DNA of 64,000 nucleotides from Erythrobacter sp. (GCF_030066995.1 NZ_JASJAP010000003.1:248001-312000), one strand, 5' to 3'. Positions 27,342 to 36,748 are shown, counted from the first letter of the stretch. Notes: generated by a model not told the origin, from the letters alone. A program made the numbers and translations.

Positions 27342-28112
27342 TTATTCCTGACGCGCGCCGGCGCGCTGGAGGATCGGTTCGAGCCCGTCCCACTGGTTAG
27401 CGTCGACCTTCGCGCCGTTGAGCGTGAAGGTCGGTGTGCCTGTGACACCAACCTCGTTCGCTTTGTCACCGGCGGCCTCGACCATCGCTTCGATGTTCTC
27501 GCTCTGCGCAAGGCACATACGCGCCTGATCCGACGAAAGCCCGCGCGCGGCGAAGAAATCAATGAGGCCCGTGACCTCGCCGATCCGAACGAAGCGTTGG
27601 CTTACATCGAGCTGTCCGGCGGACTGGGCGGCCTCGGAATTATTCTGAATGCCTTGCATCACGCTCGACAGGTTCTGCCACACCTCGTCTGAAAGCGTCT
27701 GAAAGCGCTCATCCGGCCCACACCGAGCAAGCGATGCGATCACCACGTCAAACGTGTTCAGGAAGACTTCGCGCTGTTCGAAACTTACAACGCCTGTCTC
27801 GACATATTCTTTCAGCGATGGTTTGCCTGTCACGGCAAAATTCGCGCACGCGCCGCAGGTGTGAGAGGCGTATTCCGCAAGCTTCAAGGGCGCCTCGGGA
27901 TTGCCCACTATGTAACCTTGGCCATCTTCCGACACGGTGAAGGTTTCGAGCCACGCTGTGCCTTCCGGCGCTGCAATCGGCGCGATCGGCTCGCCGCGCG
28001 GGATGTCCTGGACGGCGGCATCTTCACTGCAAGCCGCCAGAGCAAGCGGTGCGCCGAGCGCCAGAGCGAGCGCGGAGAAAGGGGTGCGAAAGGTGAGGCG
28101 GGCGGAAATCAT
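27342..28112 (-). CDS. DsbA-like thiol oxidoreductase, lipoprotein
   Basis: A 256-residue thioredoxin-fold protein. The N terminus has a lipobox-like LALAACSE, so it is probably an envelope lipoprotein. The redox motif is CGAC (SHTCGACANF), with the usual helical insertion, and the cis-Pro is in GVTGTPTFTLNG. It likely oxidises or isomerises exported protein disulfides. It is separated from smc by 18 bases and follows a second DsbA-like gene on the same strand. The two share the fold and the TPTF motif but differ in redox motif. Confidence 0.85.
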   Translation of the reverse strand: MISARLTFRTPFSALALALGAPLALAACSEDAAVQDIPRGEPIAPIAAPEGTAWLETFTVSEDGQGYIVGNPEAPLKLAEYASHTCGACANFAVTGKPSLKEYVETGVVSFEQREVFLNTFDVVIASLARCGPDERFQTLSDEVWQNLSSVMQGIQNNSEAAQSAGQLDVSQRFVRIGEVTGLIDFFAARGLSSDQARMCLAQSENIEAMVEAAGDKANEVGVTGTPTFTLNGAKVDANQWDGLEPILQRAGARQE

Positions 28113-28276
28113 GGAGGTATCCTTTTTGTCACGTGAGGTTTGCAGCGAACACGCCGCAGGTAAAGGTCAGGCACGCAGCGCTTGTGTAAAATTGTGTCAG
28201 TTCTGTGTAGAAACCCTTAGAGGCGCCCGCATTTCAGTGAGAGTGTGGATCAGAATCCTCGGCGCCCGTCGCGTTT

Positions 28277-29065
28277 TCAACCGCCGGTGACGCTCTCTTG
28301 CGGATCGGGACGGAACCTTGCCTGCAGCGTGGCCGACAGCGCAGGCCAATCGTGAACTTCGTCCAGCTTTTCCCCGTTGAACGCGAAGGTAGGCGTGCTG
28401 GTTATCTCGAACTTGGCCCGGTCGTCCTTGTCGTTAGCGAGGATTTCCTGCGCCGCGCGCTCATCTCTTAGGCAGGTGTTGATTTGAGGCATGGTCACCC
28501 CTTTGGCCACGAGGGTCTGTTCAAAACCGAGCGCTTTGGCGGCGTTGATCCGGCCCTCCGCTGTTCCGCGCGACCATATCGCTTTCTGGGATTGCGGCGC
28601 CTTGATCGCCTTATCGAGCCACTCGTCTTGCGTGTAAAGAAACGTGCGGTGGCGGTCTTTGAACCCGGCTGGGTCTCCGCATTGCACAAGCATGGTCACC
28701 ACCAGGTCGAGATAGTTGCGGATCACCGGGCGCACTTCGACAGAGAGATAGCCCGGACCAATGGCTGCCACATCAAGGGTGCCGTCGCTCTGTTTTGCGA
28801 AATCCGCGCAGTGGCTACAGGTGTAGCTGATAAACTCGATGAGCTGTCCTTCAGCCTCGGGTTTCCCGATGCGATAGCCGTGCGACGTTCTCTCGACCAC
28901 ACTTAGCCAGGCTTGCGGTGGCAGGTCGACAAAGTCGCTTTGCGGGTTAGCCAGGCTCTGAGCGCCACCCGGCGCCGCTGAGCCCAGTCCAAGAGCGAGC
29001 GCAGACAGGCCGACAAACGCGCCGCAGGCGACCCGCAGGGCTGATAGCGTGCGAAAGGCTCTCAC
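28277..29065 (-). CDS. DsbA-like thiol oxidoreductase, exported
   Basis: A 262-residue exported thioredoxin-fold protein, with a signal sequence through GLGSAAPGGAQS. The redox motif is CSHC (SYTCSHCADF) and the cis-Pro segment STPTFAFNG. The GTG start overlaps the dciA stop by four bases (GTGA), so it is coupled to dciA. A second DsbA-like gene lies 164 bases downstream on the same strand, so the cell encodes two paralogues here with different active-site dipeptides. Confidence 0.85.
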   Translation of the reverse strand: MRAFRTLSALRVACGAFVGLSALALGLGSAAPGGAQSLANPQSDFVDLPPQAWLSVVERTSHGYRIGKPEAEGQLIEFISYTCSHCADFAKQSDGTLDVAAIGPGYLSVEVRPVIRNYLDLVVTMLVQCGDPAGFKDRHRTFLYTQDEWLDKAIKAPQSQKAIWSRGTAEGRINAAKALGFEQTLVAKGVTMPQINTCLRDERAAQEILANDKDDRAKFEITSTPTFAFNGEKLDEVHDWPALSATLQARFRPDPQESVTGG

Positions 29066-29631
29066 TTTGAAGTTTCGTCCTTCGTATCGTCTTTGTTGTC
29101 GAGACTGCGGGCCAGCGATTCCAGCACGGTGCGCAATTCCGGGTCCCCAATATCGCGCAAACTGTCCCCCAGTTCCATCGGGATGGGCTTAAGCGAAGGT
29201 GGCGCTTTGGCAGCGGCCTTGTCTTGAGGAGGCTTAACCGCACCTTGACGCAGCTTGATGCGGGCAACCGCGCTGTAGCCGAAAAAGCGGTTCACCCGCT
29301 CAATGATCTCTGGCGTGACCTGCTGGATCAGCGGGGCATGAGCGGGCGTGACAACGAGTTGGAGGATGCCCTCGGACTTTTCCCCCGGGGGGAAACGCAA
29401 GCTTTCCGGCGCGCAGAAACGGGCGTGGTGCGGGCCGACAATTTCGGGCCAGCGCGTGACGATCGAGCTTTGCACAAAGCCGAAGCGGCGAAACGCGGTC
29501 CGACCGATTTCGGGCATGAGCTCGCCGATAGGCTTCGCCGCGCCCCCGCGTGGGCGCTCGAAATGCTTGGCGCGTTTCGAGGTTTTCCCGGAGCTTCGTT
29601 TGGTGCCGCTTCCCATGACGCTCGTGCCCAT
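29062..29631 (-). CDS. dciA: DciA-like protein (DUF721), replicative helicase loader
   Basis: A protein of about 189 residues with the DUF721 domain: a basic N-terminal tail (GSGTKRSSGKTSKRAKHFERPRGGA), then PIGELMPEIGRTAFRRFGF and VTRWPEIVGPHHARFCAPESLRFP. DciA/DUF721 proteins interact with DnaB helicase in bacteria lacking DnaC. The C-terminal tail is charged. Two Met codons (29631, 29616) are possible starts, and both leave the domain intact. It is divergent from mutY, whose start is 14 bases away. The dciA-dsbA-smc order next to mutY is common in Alphaproteobacteria. Confidence 0.8.
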   Translation of the reverse strand: MGTSVMGSGTKRSSGKTSKRAKHFERPRGGAAKPIGELMPEIGRTAFRRFGFVQSSIVTRWPEIVGPHHARFCAPESLRFPPGEKSEGILQLVVTPAHAPLIQQVTPEIIERVNRFFGYSAVARIKLRQGAVKPPQDKAAAKAPPSLKPIPMELGDSLRDIGDPELRTVLESLARSLDNKDDTKDETSK

Positions 29632-29645
29632 GCCATAAAGCGTGC

Positions 29646-30689
29646 GTGACCTCCAGCGCCCCCGAAACAATATCCCAGCGTCTGCTCGACTGGTACGACA
29701 AGAACGCGCGCGAACTTCCTTGGCGCAACCCTCCCGGTAGGGCCAGACCCACCGATCCGAACTGGCCCTATCGCGTGTGGCTTTCAGAGGTCATGTTGCA
29801 GCAGACGACGGTTGCGGCGGTGAAGCCTTATTTCGAGAAGTTCACAAGGGTGTGGCCGAGTGTCTTCGATCTGGCCGCGGCGGAAGATGAGGCGATCATG
29901 GCGGCCTGGGCGGGGCTGGGCTATTATTCGCGGGCTAGAAACCTTGTGAAGTGCGCTCGAGAAGTGGCCGTTCTTGGTGGCTTTCCCGAAACGGAGGCCG
30001 AACTGCGCGAGCTCCCGGGACTCGGCGCCTACACGGCGGCCGCGATCGCAGCGATTGCCTTTGGTCAGCGTGCCGTGGTGGTGGATGCAAATGTTGAGCG
30101 GGTGGTTGCGCGGCTGTTCGCGATTGAGAAGCCGCTGCCCGGCGCGCGCAAGGCGATCCGCAGCGACGCCGAAGCCATCACGCCCGAGGCGCGAGCCGGT
30201 GATTTCGCGCAGGCGATGATGGATCAGGGCTCCAGCATATGCACGACCAAAGCGCCGCGCTGTCTGTTGTGTCCGGTAAGCGAGGTATGCGAGGCGCGAA
30301 AGCAGGGCGAGCCTGAGCGATTGCCGGTCAAACCCGCCAAGAAAGCGAAGCCTGAGCGACTGGGCACTGCCTACTGGATCGAGCGCGAAGGGCAGGTGTG
30401 GCTCGTCACAAGACCTCCAATGGGCATGTTGGGATCGATGCGGGCGATTCCGGATGATGGCTGGACCGCACAGAGCGATGGTTCGGACGAGCCTCCTATC
30501 GCTGCGCAATGGGAAGATTTGGGTGCCGTCCGCCACACCTTTACCCATGCGCACCTGACCTTGCGGGTAAAACGCGGAAGTGTCGAAATGAATCCTGCCA
30601 TTGCAGGCGAATGGTGGCGGATAAGCGATCTCGACGAAGCGGGTCTGCCAAGCCTGTTCGCCAAGGCGGCCAGGCTCGCGCTGGTCTAA
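29646..30689 (+). CDS. mutY: A/G-specific adenine glycosylase
   Basis: A 347-residue base-excision enzyme that removes adenine opposite 8-oxoguanine. The HhH-GPD core has LQQTTVAAVKPYFEKF, the catalytic region LPGLGAYTAAAIAAIAFGQRAVVVDANVERV, and the 4Fe-4S ligands as Cys-x6-Cys-x2-Cys-x5-Cys (CTTKAPRCLLCPVSEVC). The C-terminal part is the Nudix-like 8-oxoG recognition domain. It starts with GTG. The divergent dciA means the two genes share regulatory DNA. Confidence 0.97.
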   Translation: MTSSAPETISQRLLDWYDKNARELPWRNPPGRARPTDPNWPYRVWLSEVMLQQTTVAAVKPYFEKFTRVWPSVFDLAAAEDEAIMAAWAGLGYYSRARNLVKCAREVAVLGGFPETEAELRELPGLGAYTAAAIAAIAFGQRAVVVDANVERVVARLFAIEKPLPGARKAIRSDAEAITPEARAGDFAQAMMDQGSSICTTKAPRCLLCPVSEVCEARKQGEPERLPVKPAKKAKPERLGTAYWIEREGQVWLVTRPPMGMLGSMRAIPDDGWTAQSDGSDEPPIAAQWEDLGAVRHTFTHAHLTLRVKRGSVEMNPAIAGEWWRISDLDEAGLPSLFAKAARLALV

Positions 30690-30705
30690 AAGTCCGCGCG
30701 GGCCG

Positions 30706-30927
30706 TCAGGCGACTCCGCCAAAGACGGACAGCCGCAGGATAATCAGCACAAACACCAGAATGTTGAAATTGCGTCCGCTGTCTTTCGAGGACAGCGCGC
30801 CGATCAGAATGCCCAGCGCGCAAACCGGCAGGAGCAGCCACAAGAGGATGCCGACGACTGGGATCAAGAGCGGAATCCCGAGGATGAGGCAGACAAGGCC
30901 GATGAGCCAGGAGATCAGATTGAGCAT
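30706..30927 (-). CDS. Small membrane protein, hypothetical
   Basis: A 73-residue, very hydrophobic protein starting MLNLISWLIGLV, with two transmembrane segments (about 3-35 and 52-70) around a short polar loop SSKDSGRNF. No family motif is visible. I take the Met at 30927; the frame to 30969 is possible but adds unlikely residues. It is convergent with mutY. Confidence 0.5.
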   Translation of the reverse strand: MLNLISWLIGLVCLILGIPLLIPVVGILLWLLLPVCALGILIGALSSKDSGRNFNILVFVLIILRLSVFGGVA

Positions 30928-31052
30928 GTGTGTTATATGGGTATAACACCTCGACATTGCAAGGCTCAATATGAGGCAGGCCGAGCGGATTGACGCTTTG
31001 GGTGATCTGCCCCAAACACGCGCGCAAAACCTCTTGGGAGATTCCTCAGATC

Positions 31053-32372
31053 ATGGCTTTCCGCACCTTCGATACCCTCGGCCACGCGCCGGAAATCTCG
31101 CGCCGTTCGCTTTTTCGCGGCGGCGCCTATCTGGCGAGCGCAGCGGCTTTGTCGGGCCTGCCCTTCGGTCGAGACCTGCTGGCGCACGACGTAGCAGAAG
31201 CGTGGCCCAATGTGGCCGCCATGGCCGAGAAGTACGTCTCGGAAGGCAAAGTGGCGAACATGTTCCTGACCTTCGGCTGGGATCAGGAGGACCACGCGCA
31301 TACCGTAGGCGGAGGTACGCTCAGCCTGAATGGCAGCGCTCCGGTCGACGAGGACACGCTCTATCGCATCTACTCGATGTCAAAACCGATTACCGGCATG
31401 GCGATCATGATGCTGATCGATGAAGGTAAGCTCGGTCTCGAAATGCCCCTGCAGGAGGTGATCCCCGCCTTTCGCGATATGCAGGTTCTGGTCGATCCTG
31501 AAGGCCCACTGGATAACACCGTGCCCGCCGAGCGCCCGATCACGATCCGCCAATTGCTGACCCACACCGCGGGGCTCGGCTACACGATCGTCAGCAAGGG
31601 CCCGCTGCTCGACGCCTATGTTGAGAACGGAATTGTCGGCGGGCGCGTCAGTCGCTTCCCGATCCCGGGCGTTCCGAACCCCGAGCCGGCCCCCGGCCTT
31701 GAGGTGTGGGCCGATCGCCTGGCCGAACTCCCGCTCATGTACCAGCCGGCTAGCAAGTGGAGCTATTCGTGCAGCATCGACCTGTTGGGCCGCGTGATCG
31801 AGGTGGTCTCGGGCATGGAGTTTGAAGCGTTCCTCAAGGAGCGTCTGTTCGATCCTCTGGGCATGACCAGCACCTTCATGACAGTTCCGGAAAGCGAGAA
31901 GGGGCGCCTGGCGGACAATTACGGCGTCTTGAACGGCACGGTCCTGCCGCTCGATCCAGCTTCGAACTCGATCTATCTTGATCCGCCCAAAGTGCCCTCG
32001 GGCGGGGGCGGCCTGGTCTCCAGTCCCAAGGATTATGACCGCTTCCTGCGCATGCTGCTGGGCTTTGGCAAGCTCGGTGAAGAGCGGATCATGAGCGAGC
32101 AAGCGGTGCGCGTGGGGACATCGGACCTTATTCCAGCGAGCGTCGACAAGACCGGTTCGTGGATGGAAAAAGAGGGCCACGGCGCTGGCGGACGCTCGGT
32201 CGGCGACACGTTCGGATGGGGCGGCGCGGCGGGCACGCTGGGCGCGATCGATTACAAACTGGGCCTGCGCACCGCCTTGTGGACGCAATACATGCCGCCG
32301 GAAAGCTATCCGGTGCGCGAAGAGTACCTTGCAGCGATTCAGGAAGACCTGAAAGTCATGAAGAAGGGGTGA
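31053..32372 (+). CDS. Serine hydrolase (beta-lactamase/esterase EstB family), probably Tat-exported
   Basis: A 439-residue protein of the class C beta-lactamase-like family. The N terminus has a twin-arginine pattern SRRSLFR followed by a hydrophobic stretch, suggesting Tat export. The catalytic SxxK is SMSK (YSMSKPITG), the Tyr is in SYSCSIDLLG, and HTAGLGYT and GLVSSPKDY are family motifs. These proteins act as esterases or carboxypeptidases; a penicillin target is not implied. It lies 8 bases before nudC. Confidence 0.88.
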   Translation: MAFRTFDTLGHAPEISRRSLFRGGAYLASAAALSGLPFGRDLLAHDVAEAWPNVAAMAEKYVSEGKVANMFLTFGWDQEDHAHTVGGGTLSLNGSAPVDEDTLYRIYSMSKPITGMAIMMLIDEGKLGLEMPLQEVIPAFRDMQVLVDPEGPLDNTVPAERPITIRQLLTHTAGLGYTIVSKGPLLDAYVENGIVGGRVSRFPIPGVPNPEPAPGLEVWADRLAELPLMYQPASKWSYSCSIDLLGRVIEVVSGMEFEAFLKERLFDPLGMTSTFMTVPESEKGRLADNYGVLNGTVLPLDPASNSIYLDPPKVPSGGGGLVSSPKDYDRFLRMLLGFGKLGEERIMSEQAVRVGTSDLIPASVDKTGSWMEKEGHGAGGRSVGDTFGWGGAAGTLGAIDYKLGLRTALWTQYMPPESYPVREEYLAAIQEDLKVMKKG

Positions 32373-32380
32373 GAGAAGCC

Positions 32381-33277
32381 ATGCTCGATGCGAGCTGCGC
32401 TCCGATTGCCTTTGCGGGGTCGCCCATGGACCGCGCGGACAATATCCGCGTCGATCCAGAGGCGCTCGGCAACCTGATGAACTGGCGCGCGCGCGTCATG
32501 GAACTGGATGGCCTGCTTCCGTCAGTCGACGAGACGGGCGGGTTGATCTGGGGCACGCTCGCCGACGTTGATCCGGATACCGAGCTCGTCTTTCTCGGCA
32601 TGATGGATGACAAGGCGCATTTCGCGCCGGTCCCGCCGCAGGGTTCCACTTCCCCCGCCATGCCGCGCGCCTGGCAAGTGATGCAGCTGCTACGTCCGGA
32701 AGAGCTGGCGGTGTATGGAGGCGCGAAGTCGCTTGTCGACTGGCACGCCCGGCACAAGTTCTGCGCCAATTGCGGAGCGCCGACCAAGATCACCAAAGGC
32801 GGCTGGCAGCGAGACTGCGGCAATTGCGGCGCGCAGCATTTCCCGCGCACCGATCCCGTCACGATCATGCTTGTTGAGCATGAGGACAAGTTGCTGCTGG
32901 GCCGCCAGCCGCGCTTTCCGCCCAAGATCTATTCCGCGCTTGCAGGCTTCGTCGAGCCGGGCGAAACGATCGAGGAAGCGGTGGCGCGCGAGGTGTGGGA
33001 GGAGGTTGGCGTGCGCGTTTCGGGCGTGCGCTATCTCGCCAGCCAGCCCTGGCCCTTCCCAAGCCAGATGATGATCGGCTGCACGAGCATCGCCGAAACG
33101 ACCGAGCTTACCATCGACAAGACCGAGCTGGACGACGCGCGCTGGTTCGACCGCGAAGAGCTGGAGGACGCGCGAAACGCCGGGCCGGGCGGCAATGAGA
33201 CGCTGATCTTTCCACAGCGTTTCGCCATCGCACACCGGCTTGTGACCTGGTGGCTGGATAAGGGAGCCGACGCATGA
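32381..33277 (+). CDS. nudC: NAD(+) diphosphatase / NAD-cap hydrolase
   Basis: A 298-residue NudC. The zinc site is a four-Cys pattern (CANC and CGNC), the Nudix box GFVEPGETIEEAVAREVWEEVGV is complete, and the NudC-specific SQPWPFPSQMM follows. It hydrolyses NAD(H) to NMN and AMP and removes the NAD cap from RNA in characterised members. Start at 32381 is the first Met after the upstream stop; the frame from 32159 overlaps that gene. Its stop overlaps the next start (ATGA). Confidence 0.95.
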   Translation: MLDASCAPIAFAGSPMDRADNIRVDPEALGNLMNWRARVMELDGLLPSVDETGGLIWGTLADVDPDTELVFLGMMDDKAHFAPVPPQGSTSPAMPRAWQVMQLLRPEELAVYGGAKSLVDWHARHKFCANCGAPTKITKGGWQRDCGNCGAQHFPRTDPVTIMLVEHEDKLLLGRQPRFPPKIYSALAGFVEPGETIEEAVAREVWEEVGVRVSGVRYLASQPWPFPSQMMIGCTSIAETTELTIDKTELDDARWFDREELEDARNAGPGGNETLIFPQRFAIAHRLVTWWLDKGADA

Positions 33278-33963
33278 CCGAGCGCCTGACCATCGATATC
33301 TATTCCGACGTGGTGTGCCCATGGTGCGCGATTGGCTACGGCCAGCTGACCAGGGCTCTCGCCGAACTGGAGGGTGAGATTGAGGCTCAGGTGCGCTGGC
33401 GCCCGTTTGAGCTCAACCCGGGAATGCTGCCGGAAGGCGAAGGCTTCGAGGAGCATTTGAGCCGCAAATATGGCCGCTCGGCCGAGGAAGGCGCGGCGGT
33501 GCGCGCGCAGATGAAGGACATCGCCAAAGAGGCGGGCGTTTCGCTCTCCTATGAAGGGGAGGGCACCCCTCCTCCTCAGCGCATGTGGAACACGCGCGAT
33601 TGCCACAAGCTTTTGACCTTCGCGCTCGAGGAAGCGGGGCCAGAGGTGCAGACCGCGCTCAAGCTCGCTTTCTTCAAGGCGCATTTCAACCAGCGCCAGC
33701 CCCTGAACGATCGCGATGCGCTGCTCGACATTGCGGCGAGCGTCGGCGTGCACCGCGAAGCGGCGAAAGCGGCGCTGGATGATCCCGATCTCGAAGCCCG
33801 TGTGATCGCTGAAGAAAAGCAGGCCTGGGATTACAACATCACCGGCGTTCCGGCGATGATCGTGGGCGGCAAATTCATGATCCCTGGAGCGCAAGCGCCT
33901 GAGACCTATGTCAACGCGCTGCGCAGAGTGGTCGAGAAAACGCGCAGCGCTGCATCCGCCTGA
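33274..33963 (+). CDS. DsbA family oxidoreductase (FrnE-like)
   Basis: A 229-residue thioredoxin-fold protein without signal peptide. The redox motif is CPWC (DVVCPWCAIG), the cis-Pro is in ITGVPAMIVGG, and the helical insertion carries the ARVIAEEKQAW segment typical of FrnE/polyketide-type cytosolic DsbA-like proteins. It is translationally coupled to nudC and is the third DsbA-fold protein in the window, the only cytoplasmic one. Substrate unknown. Confidence 0.9.
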   Translation: MTERLTIDIYSDVVCPWCAIGYGQLTRALAELEGEIEAQVRWRPFELNPGMLPEGEGFEEHLSRKYGRSAEEGAAVRAQMKDIAKEAGVSLSYEGEGTPPPQRMWNTRDCHKLLTFALEEAGPEVQTALKLAFFKAHFNQRQPLNDRDALLDIAASVGVHREAAKAALDDPDLEARVIAEEKQAWDYNITGVPAMIVGGKFMIPGAQAPETYVNALRRVVEKTRSAASA

Positions 33964-33990
33964 TCGATCGAGCGCGTATATGGGGCAGTC

Positions 33991-34869
33991 ATGAAAAGCA
34001 TCCTCACCTTCCTGATCGTCACGGCTATCGCGTTTGCTTTCGGCATTGCGGCGGGCTCGCAGACCATCGCGGTCGGGAATTATTCCGCCTATTTCCTGTG
34101 CGTCGTGCTGGCGATGGTCATCAACTGGGTGGCTTTTGTGCCCTCCGCCATCGCCAAGTCGGACACATTCTACGACACGACCGGTGCGATCACCTATTTC
34201 ACCGTGACGGTGGCGGCGTGCTTCATGGCGTACAGCCACCACGGCGCAATCGATCTGCGCAGCCTGGCAATCGCGGCGATGGTGGTGATCTGGTGCGCGA
34301 GGCTCGGCACCTTCCTGTTCATTCGCATCCACGCGATGGGCGGCACGGATTCGCGCTTCGAGAAGATCAAGGTGAACCCGGCGCGCTTTCTTGTCGCCTG
34401 GACCCTGCAAGGGCTGTGGGTGGTGCTCACCGCTTCGGCGGCGCATGTTGCGATCCTGGCCCAGACCCGCGCGCCAATCGGGCTTTACTTCTTCATCGGC
34501 GCGGCGGTGTGGTTGTTTGGCTTTGTCTGGGAGAGCGTCGCCGACGCGCAGAAAAGCGCGTTCAAGAAGGACCCCGCGAACAAGGGCAAGTTCATCAATG
34601 TCGGTCTGTGGCGCTGGTCGCGCCATCCCAACTATTTCGGCGAGATCACGCTGTGGACCGGCGTGCTGATCGCCGCGATCCCGGTGCTGAGCGGCCTTTC
34701 CTGGCTGGTGGTCATCTCGCCCATCTTCATAACGCTGCTCCTCACAAAGGTCAGCGGCGTCAATCTGCAGAAGCAGCAGGCGCTTGAACGCTGGGGCGAT
34801 GACCCGGACTACCGCGAATATCTGGCGAACACGCCGATGCTGGTGCCCCAGCCGCCCAAGCTGGGCTAG
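33991..34869 (+). CDS. DUF1295 family membrane protein (steroid-reductase-like)
   Basis: A 292-residue integral membrane protein with about seven hydrophobic helices. The conserved C-terminal sequence LWRWSRHPNYFGEITLW and the GKFINVGLW lead-in are the hallmark of the DUF1295/steroid 5-alpha-reductase-like group, which binds NADPH there in characterised relatives. The substrate in bacteria is unknown. It follows frnE on the same strand after 27 bases. Confidence 0.87.
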   Translation: MKSILTFLIVTAIAFAFGIAAGSQTIAVGNYSAYFLCVVLAMVINWVAFVPSAIAKSDTFYDTTGAITYFTVTVAACFMAYSHHGAIDLRSLAIAAMVVIWCARLGTFLFIRIHAMGGTDSRFEKIKVNPARFLVAWTLQGLWVVLTASAAHVAILAQTRAPIGLYFFIGAAVWLFGFVWESVADAQKSAFKKDPANKGKFINVGLWRWSRHPNYFGEITLWTGVLIAAIPVLSGLSWLVVISPIFITLLLTKVSGVNLQKQQALERWGDDPDYREYLANTPMLVPQPPKLG

Positions 34870-34872
34870 ACC

Positions 34873-35262
34873 CTAGATCAGCGCCAGCTTCTCCAGCTTC
34901 GCCGCCAGCTTGCCCGGGAGAGCATCCCCGATGTCTTCGCCCGGTGCCAGATCGCGCGGAGGATCGCCTTTCAGATAGCGCCAGCCCTGATGCGCGCGTT
35001 TGGAACGTGGGTGGACGCGGATGAGTTCGGGCTCCAGCTCGATCCGCCAGCGCCCGCTTTCCTCCTGGCTGAAACCGGTGATCTCGGAACGCGCGACGAT
35101 CGCGTGCTGGTGGATCCAGTAAAGCGATCCGCCGATGCACTCCTGCCACTTGGTGGGGCGGTACTTCGTCGTCAGGTACGGGCTGCGTCGCCCCGCATAC
35201 CAGCTTTCGATATCGGAATAGCTCTGCGCGCCAAACGCGATCTTCGTCAGATGAAGGGGCAT
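34873..35262 (-). CDS. DUF1489 family protein
   Basis: A 129-residue soluble protein starting MPLHLTKIAFGAQSY. The pattern of W/Y residues (SLYWIHQHAIVARSEI, HQGWRYLKG DPPRDL) matches the alphaproteobacterial DUF1489 family, of unknown function. I start at 35262, which begins the family domain; the longer frame to 35316 adds unrelated residues. It is 31 bases downstream of mgtE on the same strand and convergent with the DUF1295 gene. Confidence 0.75.
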   Translation of the reverse strand: MPLHLTKIAFGAQSYSDIESWYAGRRSPYLTTKYRPTKWQECIGGSLYWIHQHAIVARSEITGFSQEESGRWRIELEPELIRVHPRSKRAHQGWRYLKGDPPRDLAPGEDIGDALPGKLAAKLEKLALI

Positions 35263-35293
35263 GCGAGGAAGGTAGGGCGAGGGCGCCGGCGGC

Positions 35294-36748
35294 TCAACCC
35301 ATGGGGACAAGCCCACTCACAACGGCAAGGCCGAGGAAAGCGAAGAAGCCCATACTGTCGGTGATCATCGATACAAAAACCGACGAAGCCACCGCCGGAT
35401 CTTGCTTCAAGCGTTCGAAAATCACGGGCACCAGAACGCCCGCCATGCCCGCCACCACGATGTTGATCACCATGGCGAGCGCGATCACCGCGCCCATCAT
35501 GGGCTCGAAGATCAGCCCGGCGGCGATCCCGATCAAGATGGCGACCGTCGTGCCATTGAGCATAGCCACGCGCAATTCGCGCCAGACGATCCTCCAGGTG
35601 TTGGCCCTCGTCAGCTGATTGGTCGCTATCGCCCGTACCGCCACCGCCATGGTCTGCGTGCCCGCATTGCCCCCGATGCTGGCGACGATCGGCATCAGCA
35701 CGGCGAGCGCCACCAGCGCCTCAATCGCTGCGCCGAACAGTGCAATGATCGCCGAGGCGACGACAGCCGTCCCGAGATTGGCGATGAGCCAGCGCACGCG
35801 GGCGGAATAGGCCTCGCGGATCGGTTCGTTGATGTCGCCATCGCCCGCGCCCGAGAGCAAAAGCGCGTCCTCGCCCGCTTCCTGGGAGATGATGTGGACG
35901 ATGTCATCGACCGTCATCTGGCCCACAAGCCGCCCGCTTTCGTCCACTACCGCGGCCGAGATCAGCGCGTATTTCTGGAACATCAGCGCGACCTCTTCCT
36001 GATCCATGGTCACTGGGATCAGGGTCTGGTCGCGTTTCATGACGTCGGTAAGCTTGACCGTGCGCGGGCTGGTGAGGATCCAGTTGAGCGCGCAGGTGCC
36101 CACCGGGTGGAACGAGGCGTCGACGACGAAGACCTCGAAGAAATCGTGTTCGAAATCGCCTTCGTTGCGCAGGTAATCGATGAGGTCGCCGACCCGCATA
36201 TGCTCTGGTGCCGCCATCACATGACGGTTCATCAGACGCCCGGCGGTTTCCTCCGGGTAAGCGAGCGCGCTCTCGACCGCGGCCTGTGTTTCCGGCTCCA
36301 GCTCGGCGATGATCGCCTTCTGATCGTCTTCGTCGAGGTCTTCTAGCAGCTGGACCGCATCATCGGTCTCAAGCTGCTCGGTGATTGCGGCAACATCGAC
36401 GGGGGCCAGAGCCTCCATCATGTCTTCGCGAACGAAATCATTGAGCTCCGCAACGACGTCGGAGCTCATAAGGTCGGTGATCGACGCGGCGAGACCGGCG
36501 CGCTCATCCTTGTCGAAGATTTCGAGGAGATCGGCGATGTCAGCCGGGTGAAGCGGCTCAACCAGCTCGTAGACCGTGCCCTTCTCGCCCGCTTCCAGCG
36601 CGTCCCGCACGCTGGCGATATAGCTGGGTTTCAGCCGGTTTTCGGTGTCGTGGCGGTCATCGTCGATCCGGTCATCGGGCCGCACTTCTTCTTCGGTCGC
36701 GGAGTCCGCTTCCAGAACATCGTCCTCAAGAGCCGGATCGTGCGCCAT
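35294..36748 (-). CDS. mgtE: Magnesium transporter MgtE
   Basis: A 484-residue MgtE. The N-terminal domain (LVEPLHPADIADLLEIFDKDERAG) and paired CBS domains (AAPEHMRVGDLIDYL and VPVTMDQEEVALMFQKY) sense Mg. The C-terminal pore domain has five membrane helices, with the VASIGGNAGTQTMAV filter segment. It imports Mg2+ and is gated by cytosolic Mg. Start at the Met at 36748 (MAHDPALEDD) is preferred over 36784. Confidence 0.96.
   Translation of the reverse strand: MAHDPALEDDVLEADSATEEEVRPDDRIDDDRHDTENRLKPSYIASVRDALEAGEKGTVYELVEPLHPADIADLLEIFDKDERAGLAASITDLMSSDVVAELNDFVREDMMEALAPVDVAAITEQLETDDAVQLLEDLDEDDQKAIIAELEPETQAAVESALAYPEETAGRLMNRHVMAAPEHMRVGDLIDYLRNEGDFEHDFFEVFVVDASFHPVGTCALNWILTSPRTVKLTDVMKRDQTLIPVTMDQEEVALMFQKYALISAAVVDESGRLVGQMTVDDIVHIISQEAGEDALLLSGAGDGDINEPIREAYSARVRWLIANLGTAVVASAIIALFGAAIEALVALAVLMPIVASIGGNAGTQTMAVAVRAIATNQLTRANTWRIVWRELRVAMLNGTTVAILIGIAAGLIFEPMMGAVIALAMVINIVVAGMAGVLVPVIFERLKQDPAVASSVFVSMITDSMGFFAFLGLAVVSGLVPMG

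Noticed and set aside
32381-33277. nudC as a partner of the 2TM-Nudix protein
   Set aside because: It is a complete housekeeping NudC with zinc site, coupled to its own neighbour, and about 8 kb away.
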